NCBI RefSeq assembly: GCF_035222275.1
Contig: NC_085881.1
Location: 4,960,001-5,024,000 of the forward strand
From: Podospora bellae-mahoneyi
Taxonomy: Eukaryota; Ascomycota; Sordariomycetes; Sordariales; Podosporaceae
Length of the DNA: 64,000 nt
Direction: 5' to 3'
How positions within the stretch are numbered: position 1 is the stretch's first letter; the number at the start of each line of letters is the position of its first letter. Position numbers and translations under genes: made by a program. This document shows positions 11,701 through 22,600 of the stretch, in pieces. The notes beneath the pieces were generated by a model. The model did no database searches. It was given only the letters and a program-made list of their open reading frames with translations, and was not told the origin of the DNA.

Positions 11701-13237
11701 CCAGCACTGGCCAGCAGCACAAACACCGGCCTCTTCCATATCCATAAGTTGTACAAGGGACAAGAATGCTCACCATTTATGCGTTGTCCCCAGCCCACTT
11801 CTCCTCTTTGAGATGGCTGCATCACGTTGTGCGAAAACTCGATTGCTTCGCTAAATCCAAGTACACAATGACACATTTTGGGCCAAGAATCAAGCAAACC
11901 ACCTTATCAGAGGCGATTGCACATCGAGACGCAAAGATTTTCGACTCTGCTTTTGATTCGTTTGCCCTCAGACAGTGAGTGAGGGTGGGGGAGAGGGACT
12001 TTTCGACTTTTCGAGTGAGGTGTCACTTTACCCCTGGACATCTTGATTTTACTCTCCTTTCACTCTCCACAGTCACTCTCAGTCGAAAGCTATAGGTTAG
12101 TAGCACAAATGGTCCACTCGCCGGCAGGCAAGTCGACACTTGCCAAATGCAGCATCAAGAAACAGAGGTACTCAACGAGATACTTTCCCGGTACTTGTGT
12201 CGGACTAGGCAGTTTTCTTGGAGGTGGCTGTCTCCATGTTGGACCAGCCTCGACGTTGAAAAGCTGGTACAGCATCTTATCACAGTGCCATGTACTCATG
12301 ATTGATGTGGCCCGTGGCCGTTGCCCCTTTGGCCTGCCATCTGATGCCAAATGGGTACATGTAGCTGCGAAAAGATGCCCATCCCTACATCAGGTGGCTT
12401 TTTCCGATGCATGTACCCGACATGTCCATCATTAGCCTCGCGCTAATCAAAGGCAACTCGAATCTTTCTGGAGGTACTTCATGCTCCGCTGTCAAAAACT
12501 AGACGTGTAGGACCAGAGAGAGAACCACAAGACAGGGCGACGGGCCAAGGTCAAGACCGTGGTAGCACATCATGTCAAGGGAAATATCCCTGGGGGAACC
12601 AGGCCTGTCCATGTCGTGTGTGCCCACCCTTCAGCGTTTCTGGCGCCGCCGTCATCGCAAAGGACTGCCAGCGACCCATCATACAGCTGACAGAAATGGA
12701 TGCAAACAGATGGCCCAATACACACAGGGTACGTGGGGAAACTAACCGACCTTATACCTATCGAACGAGAAACGGACAGCACGAGGTGATACACAAGTCT
12801 TTATAACATCATGACACTTGCATGTCCACCCCTTCCCTCCCCCCCTTTTTTTTCTCTCCTCGCCTGACTTTCTTCCTCTTCACCCGTCTAGTGTCTTATC
12901 TTGTCTCGCTCGAGTTCTTTCTTTGCTCCTGATAATGAAACTGGACCTTGTGCCAAGCTCAACATTTCACAGATCACATCATACATCCCTATTCTGCCCC
13001 TTGTGTCTTTTGGGTCTCTTCTGTTTCAATCATCCCCGGTCATCGAGAGGGAGACAAAGGCCATACAACCAAGCCGGCCTTCCGCTCACTCTGCACGTCT
13101 AAGACAGTCTGACGAAATCAACCTGAGGACACCAATCGATTGTCAACCACTGGATCGGACGTAGATTACGCTGGGGGAAGGTTTTGTTTTTGATTCAGAC
13201 CAATTCCAGAAGTTGGGACCGGAAAGGTTTGTGTACC

Positions 13238-13615
13238 ATGTCTTACTCCTATCCTACGTCTGATCATTCATCTCCCCACTATTCCACTTCTCGGCCGAGG
13301 GGACATGTGCTTTTCGTTGTCCTGTGCTTCCACGGCGAGCGCTTTGATCGGTCCAGCGTTGCTCATGTGCGTCAATTCCAGGTCTTTGGCGTCCGCCCCC
13401 CGCTCCCCCATCTATCAAACCAGAACAGCAGGGGAGACAAGTCCTGGGAGACTTCAGCTTTGGGCCCGGGTTTTGCTGTCTTGGTTCCTGCCCATAACTC
13501 AGCCCCGACTCTCGACTCCAGGGGGACTGTTTTTTCGTTTTCCATTCTCGGTGAGAGGTGTTCGAGGCGAGTCGCAGCCTATCAGGGCATCCACGGCGGC
13601 CGATTTGTATCCTAG
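13238..13615 (+). other. Upstream open reading frame in the transcription-factor leader
   Basis: The ATG at 13238 sits in a near-ideal context (ACCATG) and opens 125 codons. The first residues (MSYSYPTSDHSSPHYSTS) look like a real fungal regulator N-terminus rather than random UTR translation; the later part does not. It could be a regulatory uORF, an alternative first exon of the 13902 gene, or chance. Confidence 0.3.
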
Positions 13616-13901
13616 GGCCAGGTTCCAGTCTGCTTCATTCTGGATCGATCGGGATTTCGAGTTGCGGTGTTAACTGACCGGACAATTTACACCCTCTGCA
13701 CACAACGCTGCTGTACCCCCCTCTCCCCCACCCACCATCACCAGACACACGCTCAACCTGTCAGCTATTCTACGTCTCGATAATAATAACCACACTCGCA
13801 AGCCACAGCAGACGACAGAGACAGACAAGTCTAAACAACAGCCAGACTTTGAGACTCACTCTCTAAAACCAAGGACGAAGGCGAGAAACCGGAAAATTCA
13901 A

Positions 13902-15603
13902 ATGGTGTCCCAGACCCAGTCCCAGTGTTATACCCCTTCCTCCTCGTCGTCTTCATCGTCGTCTTCGTCGTCCTCGGGTTCTACGACATCCGACACTCAC
14001 ACCACACTCATCGGCGGCGGCGGACTCGTTCCAGGACTCGGTGGACTCGGCCTACCTCCACGACTCGGCAGCCGATCGAGTTACAACAACACTAGCCGAC
14101 CGTATCCAGCTGTATATTATTCATCTCCCACTAGTTTGCCGTCTCTGGACTCTGATAGACAACACCACCGTCACCACGGGCACGGCTACCAGCTTCCTTC
14201 ACATCCTCTTCACGACGGCCACTCGCGTGGACACCTGAGTATGTCTGATCAAGGAGGGCACGGAGGTATGGATGGGTCAGACTCCACCCCACAAAGAAAA
14301 AGGATCGCTGTTGCTGTACGTCCTTACCTTACCTATTCTTTTCATGAGTCCACCCACCAACTAGCTCGGTTACCTTATGCTGACACTGAATTCCTACCTG
14401 GCTTAGTGTGGAAGGTGTAGAAAGCGAAAGATCAGATGCAGTGGTGACCCGGGGCAAGGGCAGCCATGCTCGAACTGCAAGAATGCCAATGCCGAGCCGT
14501 GTCAATTTCTAAGGGTGAGCTTCACTACTTTTTTCATCACTTTCAAGTTGTCTAACAAGCGCCAGGTTCAATCAAGAGAAGCCCCTTTTATCCGAAGTGA
14601 GCCGGTTGGCGATAGTCCTTTTGGCTACAACGTTGGTGATGCCAGATTATACCACGCTTCCCGCGCGCCCACGTATCATGCCTCTCCCAGTCCGCACGCA
14701 ACAGCCTACGCTTCCGACCTTTTATCCACCACTGGGCATCATATGGGACATGGCAGCACTACCGACATTACAGGTATCTCATCGTACAGAGGCAGCACTC
14801 ATGGCGGCGGCTACTCATACGTCCCGGTCAAACCAGCGTATTACACGGCCGCATACAGCTCCTCGCCACACGGCCTAACGTACGGGGTCCACTCTGATGT
14901 GGACAACTTTGGGGGTTATGGTTTGCCGGTCCCCACCGGAGAAGCCCATCACGATGCCCCCAGCGGCATCCCGGTCATGTCCATGCCTGGGGCCCCAGCT
15001 TGGCCATCTAGCAGGAGCATGAAATCTCCGAGCGGGTACGGCAGCATGTATCTGGATCCAGAAGTAACCGCATCCCCAACCACCTACACAACCCCCCCAC
15101 CATCGGCCTACTCAGCAGTCCGGGGCCACTCAGCCGCCGGGGACGGGCCAAATTTCTCCTTCACAAACATGTCAGCTTCGTTGCCGTCGTCTCAGTCGGA
15201 TCGTGTGCTTCCTGTTCCTTCTTCCACCGCCGCCACCACCACCACGACCAGTCACCGCTCCTCCACCTACCCACCTCTCTCAGGGGCCAACAAACCCCCA
15301 ACGGCCACAGATTCGAGCTACGACAGCTACGGCTCCTCTCGCACCGAGTCCAGCGGGCCAGAAAGTATCTTTAGCGACTCGGAACGCGCTGCAGCCTTCT
15401 CGAACAGCCAGGGGCCAGCAGCCTTTGACATGAGCCCGTACGGTACCAGCTCCGGGTCGACCGATGCTTCTGGCCGAAGGGACTCTGCATACGCCGCGGC
15501 GGGGGCTGGACACGAGACTGGCGGTGGGCATGACGGGCCGTCGCTGCCTTCCCTGTCGTCTGCGTATGAGAGGCATCATGCTGCTGTTGCCACCCGGCAC
15601 TAG
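13902..15603 (+). CDS. Zn(II)2Cys6 transcription factor, 519 aa
   Basis: Exons 13902-14315, 14407-14514 and 14566-15603, with donors gtacgt and gtgagc and acceptors GCTTAG and GCCAG, all in phase 0. The 108-bp middle exon encodes the binuclear zinc cluster at residues 139-174: CGRCRKRKIRC, PCSNC and EPCQF, spacing C-x2-C-x6-C-x9-C-x2-C-x7-C. The N-terminal exon has a Ser run (residues 11-25) and Gly/His-rich sequence. The C-terminal 345 residues are Ser/Tyr/Gly/Thr-rich and look disordered, with no fungal-specific transcription factor middle-homology domain. The product should be a nuclear DNA-binding regulator. The long, CT-rich upstream region suggests complex 5' regulation. The target pathway is unknown and I do not assign a gene name. 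Confidence 0.88.
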
Positions 15604-17623
15604 TCTCGGGCTTTGTGTAGAGTGATGTTTGGTTGGTTGGAGGCGCCTACCTACCTGGTAATCAATCCCAGGTGGCAACACACACACAAGACGTGCGTGT
15701 GGGTCAAGGCCCAACTATGGGGGTGGCTGGCTGGCTGAACATGGAAAATAGAACAGTGCGTTGAGGTGTGGATGGACACTGGCCGAAGTCGACAACACCA
15801 ACAATTGTGCGAGTCGAGGTTGGGGGTTACACAGCTGAAGAGGAGGGCAGGTCTATCTTGAGCGCCCTCCTACTCCACACCCACCCACCTATCTACATGG
15901 AACAGAGGGAGACAGCAGCACCAACAAACCTGACAACTCGATGCGAAGCAGCCACCCGTCGTCGTTCTTGCTTTCCTTTTTTTTCTCTCTTCCCTCTCTA
16001 ATCAAAAATGTCACGATCTTGCTGTCAAAGCAACAGGCAAAGATCCCAGTGAGCGATTGATTTTTTAGTTGTATTTCTTTTCCCTCGTTTTTGCATGGTT
16101 GTCTCTGTTTTCGTTTTTCACTTTTGATTTTTGCTCCTTCTGGTCTAGGTATCTCAATGTTGACCTCTCAAAACCTTGAAAGAAAAAGCATTGGCTCTCT
16201 TTTTTCCTTCTTTTTCTTTGGTTGTGTACCGCTATCAACATCAAAAGATTCCCCCAAAGTCGCAATTTACTGTCACAAGAAATACAGAGAAGGAGATATG
16301 CAAGAGGAAAAGCCGGACAGGCTGGGACGGAGAGACAGACAGAGACAGTCTGTGAAGGAGAAACCAAAATACATGTACATGTCTGAAAACCCATCACTTC
16401 TCTCTTTTGTTTCTTTTCTCGTGTTGCCGCTGCCGCTGCTGCTGTTGTCGTTGTTATTGTCACACGCTTTCGAGCTCGGTTGCAGAAGCGCGTGCTGCTT
16501 TGCTCTTTTGGTCATTCATCGCGGGCATTTGGCGAGTGCGGAGGTTTTAATCTATCTTGTACTCCCTCATCCCTCGACAGCTCGACCGATGGCCAACCAA
16601 GGCTGGGTGGGGGCAGAGAGAAATGGGCATAGGTTCGGAACACGACAGCTCACCTACATGGTTCCCAATAGTGTCATGTATCTTTTCAACAGGGGTAGGG
16701 GAATGGTGCATTCTGTCCGCGGACCATATAGGTTGAAGAGTTTCTGAGGTTGTCGTGGGAGGTAGAGTGGAAGGGGGGATACAAGGAGGTACATGGCACA
16801 GACACAACGCACACAATTCAAAGAGAGAAAAGATGAAGTCTAATCTAATAGTCACTCACAACAAGTGATAAGAACAGAAAAATAAATGAAGTCAACACCA
16901 TGCCTCGTCGTGTTGGCCTTGTGAGCTGGAAAACCCCACACACCAAGGCATATCATTGATGTTGAATGTTGTGTTGTGGCTTGCGCTCCTTTCCAGTCCA
17001 GCACATCACCAGCCTCAGGGACAGCTGTGGCGCAATATGCATGGAAGAACCAACCTCTCCGAAACATGCAGGGAAAAGCAAGACACAAAGAATTCCATCC
17101 CTTGCATTGAACACACCACTTACTAAAGAATAAATATCCTTTAAATCACTGTTGTCAAAAAAGTTCCTTCCATCTTTATATCCTGCCATGATGTTGCCCT
17201 TTACCGAAACCCAGTCCAAAAACCCAGAGACAGAGAAGAGCAATGCCTCAAAGTTGACTCCCCGATACCAGAAAAGAGTTCGAAACGGATGGGTCGTGAT
17301 TCTTACAGGTAGCTGTATGACAATGTGTGTGCGCCTGCTTGTTTTGCTTGCTGATGAACCAAGAGATAAAAAAGACAGAAAAGTCGACTCCCAACACCTA
17401 GCTGAATGCAAACAGTGACAAAGCAAAGAAAAAGAAAAGAAATCCCAAATATGCTTCGACCTAGACTGCATCTCATCCCTCCTTCGCATTACTCTGGTTC
17501 GATGTTGGTGGCATGTCAGGAGTGGAAGGCGTGGCGTCAGACCGACCAACCTTGTCCTGGAGCCCTACTGCAGGCACCCTCGTGAAAGGGGAATTGAGTT
17601 TGGGTCGTCGCCCGCGTCGCCAT
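15604..17623. other. Convergent 2-kb intergenic region
   Basis: This lies between the 3' ends of the transcription factor and the small conserved gene. It is rich in T- and A-homopolymeric stretches (for example 16195-16220) and in CA/CT runs. Open frames of 130-218 codons exist near 16065-16750, but their translations are low-complexity. It probably holds two long 3' UTRs, and I see no gene. Confidence 0.5.
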
Positions 17624-18157
17624 TTAAGCGTCGGGCGCGCTCCGTCTTCTCCTTCCACTCCGGAGTTCCCGCTCGGTATCCATGAGTCGGCTCTGGACCC
17701 ACGTCCGAAACGCGCGATCGCCTCTCACCGCCTCACAGTTGAGCAGCTCCGTCAGCACCCTCTTGATGCCCTCGTTGACGTCACACAGTTTGGCCTCCTC
17801 CTGGGCGACTTCCCCCAGGCAGCCCGACGACCCAGATCTCTTCATCATAATGGTCGGGATGGACGAGCTGCGGAACTGGTGACGCGAGGACGACACGGCC
17901 GGGGCGGGAATGATGCCGGTAGGCGAGAGTGATGACGTAGTGGTGGAGGGCGAGGAGAAAAAGGAAGCCGACTGGGGCGATCGAAGCTCATCGAGGTGCT
18001 GACGGAGTGACTCGTGCTGCTCGTGCAGGATATAGTACTTTTGCAGCGCCATGTCGCGGTCGTGGTGGTGCATCATGGTCGGCACTGGAGAGGAGCGCAG
18101 ATCAAACATGGTGGCACGGGCGGTGCTGTAGGAAGACGAGTTGGCGGTGGCGTTCAT
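17624..18157 (-). CDS. Small conserved fungal protein, 177 aa
   Basis: The frame stays open well upstream, but the first in-frame ATG is at 18157, which I take as the start; the upstream translation has no ATG. The protein begins MNATANSSSYSTARATMFDL. It has a helical block ALQKYYILHEQHESLRQHLD, a Ser/Thr-rich middle, a conserved block KLCDVNEGIKRVLTELLNC, and a basic end (LMDTERELRSGRRRRS). I recall this arrangement from conserved uncharacterised proteins across filamentous ascomycetes. No enzymatic motif, signal peptide or membrane helix is visible. The Arg-rich tail could be a nuclear localisation signal. It converges with the Zn2Cys6 gene, and its own leader is long and CT-rich on its strand. 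Confidence 0.75.
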   Translation of the reverse strand: MNATANSSSYSTARATMFDLRSSPVPTMMHHHDRDMALQKYYILHEQHESLRQHLDELRSPQSASFFSSPSTTTSSLSPTGIIPAPAVSSSRHQFRSSSIPTIMMKRSGSSGCLGEVAQEEAKLCDVNEGIKRVLTELLNCEAVRGDRAFRTWVQSRLMDTERELRSGRRRRSAPDA

Positions 18158-19652
18158 GATGATGATACGGATATTGGAGAGGCTGAGATGTGTTGGGAAA
18201 ACAAGACGACTGAAGATGGAGATGGAGATTCGATCAATGCGTAGCGTGCTGCATTCGAAGGGGGTGCTGGTGCAAACGGCGGGACCATTGGAGGAGTTCT
18301 CGGACGTGCTATGTGTGTCGTTATTTGATGGCGAAGGACGGGATGGAGGAGAGCAACAGAAAGAGTCGGCGGCGGTGGTGTATAACAGTTGTATATGGCG
18401 TGCGTGTGATTCAAGAATGAAATTGCGGTCGGCGAGACGCTGCTCCGCGCGAGAGTGCCTTATCTCTGGGTGGCTTCTCGTGCCCCTGGTCCCCTGCTCG
18501 GACGCTGTGCCCTGGCTCTCGGAAGAGCTGAAAAAGGTGGAAATGGGAGGGCGCTTCCTCTTATGACGATGACGACTGATAGAAAACAAGTGTCGACAAG
18601 GTAAGGTATCAGATTGTTTGACAGGTCCTGTTAAGTGGTTGAGGCGTGCGGCTCTGTTCGTGGCGGGCGTGCGTGTCGGGGTGCTGCCGGGTGGTGCCCT
18701 GAGATGTGGGCAAGCTCCGTTATTTGAGTTTGCGGTGATCGTCGAGCTTGTCGTCACTACTGCTTCCGACACAAAGGAAGATCCCTGCGTCAACTGTCTG
18801 TGGAACGGGCCTAGACACAGTGTGCTGTGGGTTGTGTGGGCGGGGTGGAGCTGTCAGAGCTCCCCTCTCACCTCACCCCTTTCCGGCCCCGCAGGTAAAA
18901 TGCCTGCTGTTTTAATTTGGAGACTGAGATGACGGTATGACTTGCAAAAGATTACGAATATAAAAAAGAGAGAATGAATGGCAAACAGATCCTGCCTGCT
19001 CACGGCACTTGCAGTATCATATCAGAAAACCCAACATCGGGCAGCTGCAGAAGAATAAAAGGTGGAGAAGATAAGGGCCACCCGCAGGCGAGACAATTAA
19101 GGTAGAGATATCTGAAGACAGCATCCGCTGGGACGGACAGTGCGAGTGTGTTGTCGACCCCTCTCTTGTGTCGTGTCAGTCCGTCCCATCGAGGGCTTCT
19201 TTTTATTTTATTTCACCGCTCCGGGCCATTGTTCCTTGCTTCGCGCCGATAGACTTTTTGGTCTGCAGCTCAGCCCCATCACCAATGAGCCAAGCTGATT
19301 CGAAAACATGGTCTTGATGCCAAGCTTGCAAAGGAGCCCAAAGCTTCAAACAGACCGCTGGCTAGGCCTCGAATTGCATCTGCAGTGGGGTAACGAATAC
19401 TACTGTGGTACATTCTCAAAGTACCCGTGGCCCGATCCTCATCGCGCAACTTACGTACAACCCTCGGAAGCTAACGCCACATGATATCGGCATCTGCAAC
19501 GAAACATCCCGACACTGCGGGTGAGACAGCAACAGAAGACAGTCAGTGCCTGTTGATCATTACCATAATGCAGCCATACGTGCCATACCGATTATACATG
19601 ATAGTATCTACACTACATGTGTATCCCAATATCCCATTATCCCATCATCTCA
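18158..19652. other. Intergenic: long leader of the small conserved gene
   Basis: 1.5 kb between the start of the 17624-18157 gene and the 3' end of the coilin-like gene. The first 640 bp are free of in-frame stops on the minus strand but lack an ATG, consistent with a long leader. I see no other gene. Confidence 0.5.
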
Positions 19653-22600
19653 TCACTTGTGCAAGAGGCCATCTGCTATCCGCTTCCTTGCCCTGGCCAA
19701 ACCCTGACTGCTGGCGCTATCCGGCTGCTGCGAGCTCGCAATTCTCTGCGGAATCGACGCCTTCTCCCGCAGAAGGCCGAGAGAAGAAGCCGGTACACTC
19801 ATACCTCGCTTGCTCAAGCCAACCCGCCTTGCTGCTGACGTCGGCCTCCTCTTCTTGACCCAGCCGTCACCATCGGGCAAGTCAGAGTCCTGCGAATCCT
19901 TATATGTCTCGTCAATGTCGTCCTCTGCGTAGTTTTCTTCCAACGCAGGTTCGGGACTGCTAAGTAGTGATATCACCTGTGACCCCTTCGGGACTTGAAA
20001 CTGAGCCGAAGTGCGCGCGCTTCTACGCCGGCAAGTCTCGGTATGGGACGACACAGGTTCCATCTTGATCTTTGCCATGGAGCTTTGCTTGAGGTGCTGT
20101 GACTTCCTAGGCGACGGCTTCTCAAAGGGCTTCACCATGAGCCTCCGTGCAAGTGTGGATGGGCCTCTGCGGACGTTGGGAATATCCGAGTCTGAGCTCG
20201 AATCCCCATCATCAGAATCTGATTTGCCAGAGTCGTTAGAGTCTTCAGACTCGTCCTCCATGTCATCCAGCCGCCGCATGGCTTCCTCATATTCCACATC
20301 TGCCGTTGTCTTTGACCTTCGCGACTTCCCTGGTGGAATGACGTCAACCTGTACCGGGTCCCGGGCCGGCACACCCGAACTGTTATTGTTCGAAGGCTGA
20401 GTGCAGAGCTCGCTCACCGATGGCAGGGATTCGTCTGATGACGAAGACTCGGAAACTGCCCGTGCAAGGCGAGAACGACGAGGCGTTGGAACATTGTCCT
20501 TCTCTTCTGCCTGCTCATCCTCTGATTGCTCATCCTCATCATGGCTTTCGACCTCGCTGAGTTCATCTTCCATGGCATAAGGAGGCGAGCTGCGGAGTGC
20601 ATCTCGGTTGGCAGAGTCATCCTCGAGTGCATTAAGCGAAGAGTCGGCCAGATCGATGCTGAAGTCCGGGTCAACTTGCCTCTCGCTCTGGATGCTGCCA
20701 ATCTCCGAGGGCGGTAGGGCTAGTTTGGGGGGCTCAACCCGATGCTCAGACGGCGGCAGCGAGATGGCATCCGAGAACCCATTAAAAGGCTCCAGCAAAA
20801 TCGGCCGCGAATCAACGCCGTTGGTTGTATCGCGTGCAGCACGGCGAGATCCAAAGTCGCTTTGAGGCTGCGAGGATTCAAATGATCTCGGCAACGCATC
20901 ATGCGACATACCCGTCAACTGTCGTGAGGGCGAGTGGCTACTGCGGTTCAAGAGTGCGTCATTGGCAATGGATGGATCAACCTCCTTGCGGAAGCCAGCT
21001 TCGCTGATCAGCTGACTGATTTCGTGTCGCCTGTCTTCCGTCATGGATATATCTTCGACAGACATCACCTGAGCGGCCTGGGCCTCCTGATCTTCACTGG
21101 AGCCATTGGGGTCACAAGATTCGGGGATGACGCTTTCCTCAAGAGTCTGAGTGTTGATATCCATCTGTGATGTCTCGTCAGTAGATTGTTCTGGTGCTTC
21201 ATGCCCGAGGGTTGCCGATGTTTGAGCGCTCGTGGTCTTTTCGAGGTTGTTGGCGGTATGGGACGGTGATGGCTCCTCCACTAAAGGCGTACCTGGAACT
21301 ATTTGAGAGGGATACTGCAGGACGCGGGGCTCCATCATTTCAGATATATCCAGGGTCCGGTAACCCTCCTCCTCCTCCTCCTCATCTTCCTCATCCATGC
21401 CTGGAAGTTCAAACTTGTCGTAGACACGCTTGCCCTCGTCATCGTAAACCTTTTCGTTTCGATCCAAGTACTGATCTCTTTTGGCAAGCCGGACCCGAAG
21501 AACACCATGATCCTCCAGATTGATAATGATTCCCGTCAGGCGTGACACTTGGGGCGCCCAACTCGTCGCCTTGGACATCAAAAGTTGCTGCCAAGTAAGA
21601 ATCATGCCAGGCGCAGCACTTCCAGGCTGCAACAAGGGGAGAGTCGAAGGGTCTGCGGGAAGCGGTGGAAGGTCATCCTCTTCCTCCTCCTCACGAACCT
21701 TTGATACACTGCGCTCGGGTTGTTCCTGCGGCTCGTCATCGTAGTTCAGGGTAGTCTCGCCATATTCCGTGCTTGCCTCGTGGTAATATGACCCTCTGTC
21801 ATCATAGCTATAGTCCCCAATGCCACCCACGTCTGACCTTCTCTTTTTCGTTTTCGGCGTCTTTTCATCTTGAAGCTGATACTCGTCTTGAGTACGCTGC
21901 TTCCTCTTCTTGCGGCCACCGTGTTGGTATTTCTGCTGGGGATCCCAACGTTGGACAAACGGGAATGGAGGCTCACTGAGCTCCACGCCCTCCTGGCAGC
22001 ACTCGACAGCCCTATAATTGATCTTGGTTCGCCAGGCATCTGGATCCCCGTCCGCACCGCAGGCAGCGTCCTTATGGAGTGCCACAGTTGTTTCAGACAG
22101 CCGAGATGTTGTTTGAGCCGCTGGAGCCGCATCGTGAGCCGAAGCTGGCTGGCTGGGGGCATCGCCTTGCAACTCCTCCACAATCATTCCAGTCAAAGCT
22201 CCAATGCGCTCCAGCATCTGTGCCTTCTTCGCAGCGATAGTCTCAGTTACACTGGCAAGCTCGGTAGAGTCTGCCTCGGTCATACCAGTACTCGGAGCCG
22301 TAGGAGCTAGCGCCGCTAATGCCTCAGCGCGAGCAGCAGCCTTCTTTGCCTGCACCAGAGCCCTTCGTCGAGCGTTTCTTTTCCGAGTGGATGGCTTGCC
22401 TTCCCCAGGGCGAGGTGGACCCGCATCTTCACTTTGAACGGCCGGTGCTTCGGTGACTTGCAGGGTCTTAATGCGACTGGGCGCGATCTTTTTGTGTTCT
22501 GGGACAGCACGCTCTTGGCCAACAGAAGTGTCATCACCGCTTGAGGATTCGCCATCGCTGGAGGAATCATCATCACTGGAGGAATCGATGTCGCTCGAGG

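Larger units (their letters stand above)
7211..13901. other. 6.7-kb block without a supportable gene
   Basis: No open frame here has domain character and I could not assemble spliced exons. Notable content: a G-quadruplex motif at 8685-8710 followed by GT-rich sequence to about 8775; pyrimidine-rich tracts near 8810-8840 and 12830-12900, like fungal promoters and leaders; and a CT/CA-rich stretch at 13680-13900 just ahead of the transcription factor. An ATG in a good context (ACCATG) at 13238 opens a 125-codon frame. Possible contents are a long transcribed leader, a non-coding RNA, or a fast-evolving gene that I cannot see. Confidence 0.5.

Noticed and set aside
16065-16750. 218-codon plus-strand frame between the transcription factor and the small conserved gene
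   Set aside because: The translation consists of Phe/Ser/Leu-rich low-complexity stretches from CT and T tracts, and the region is best read as 3' UTR.
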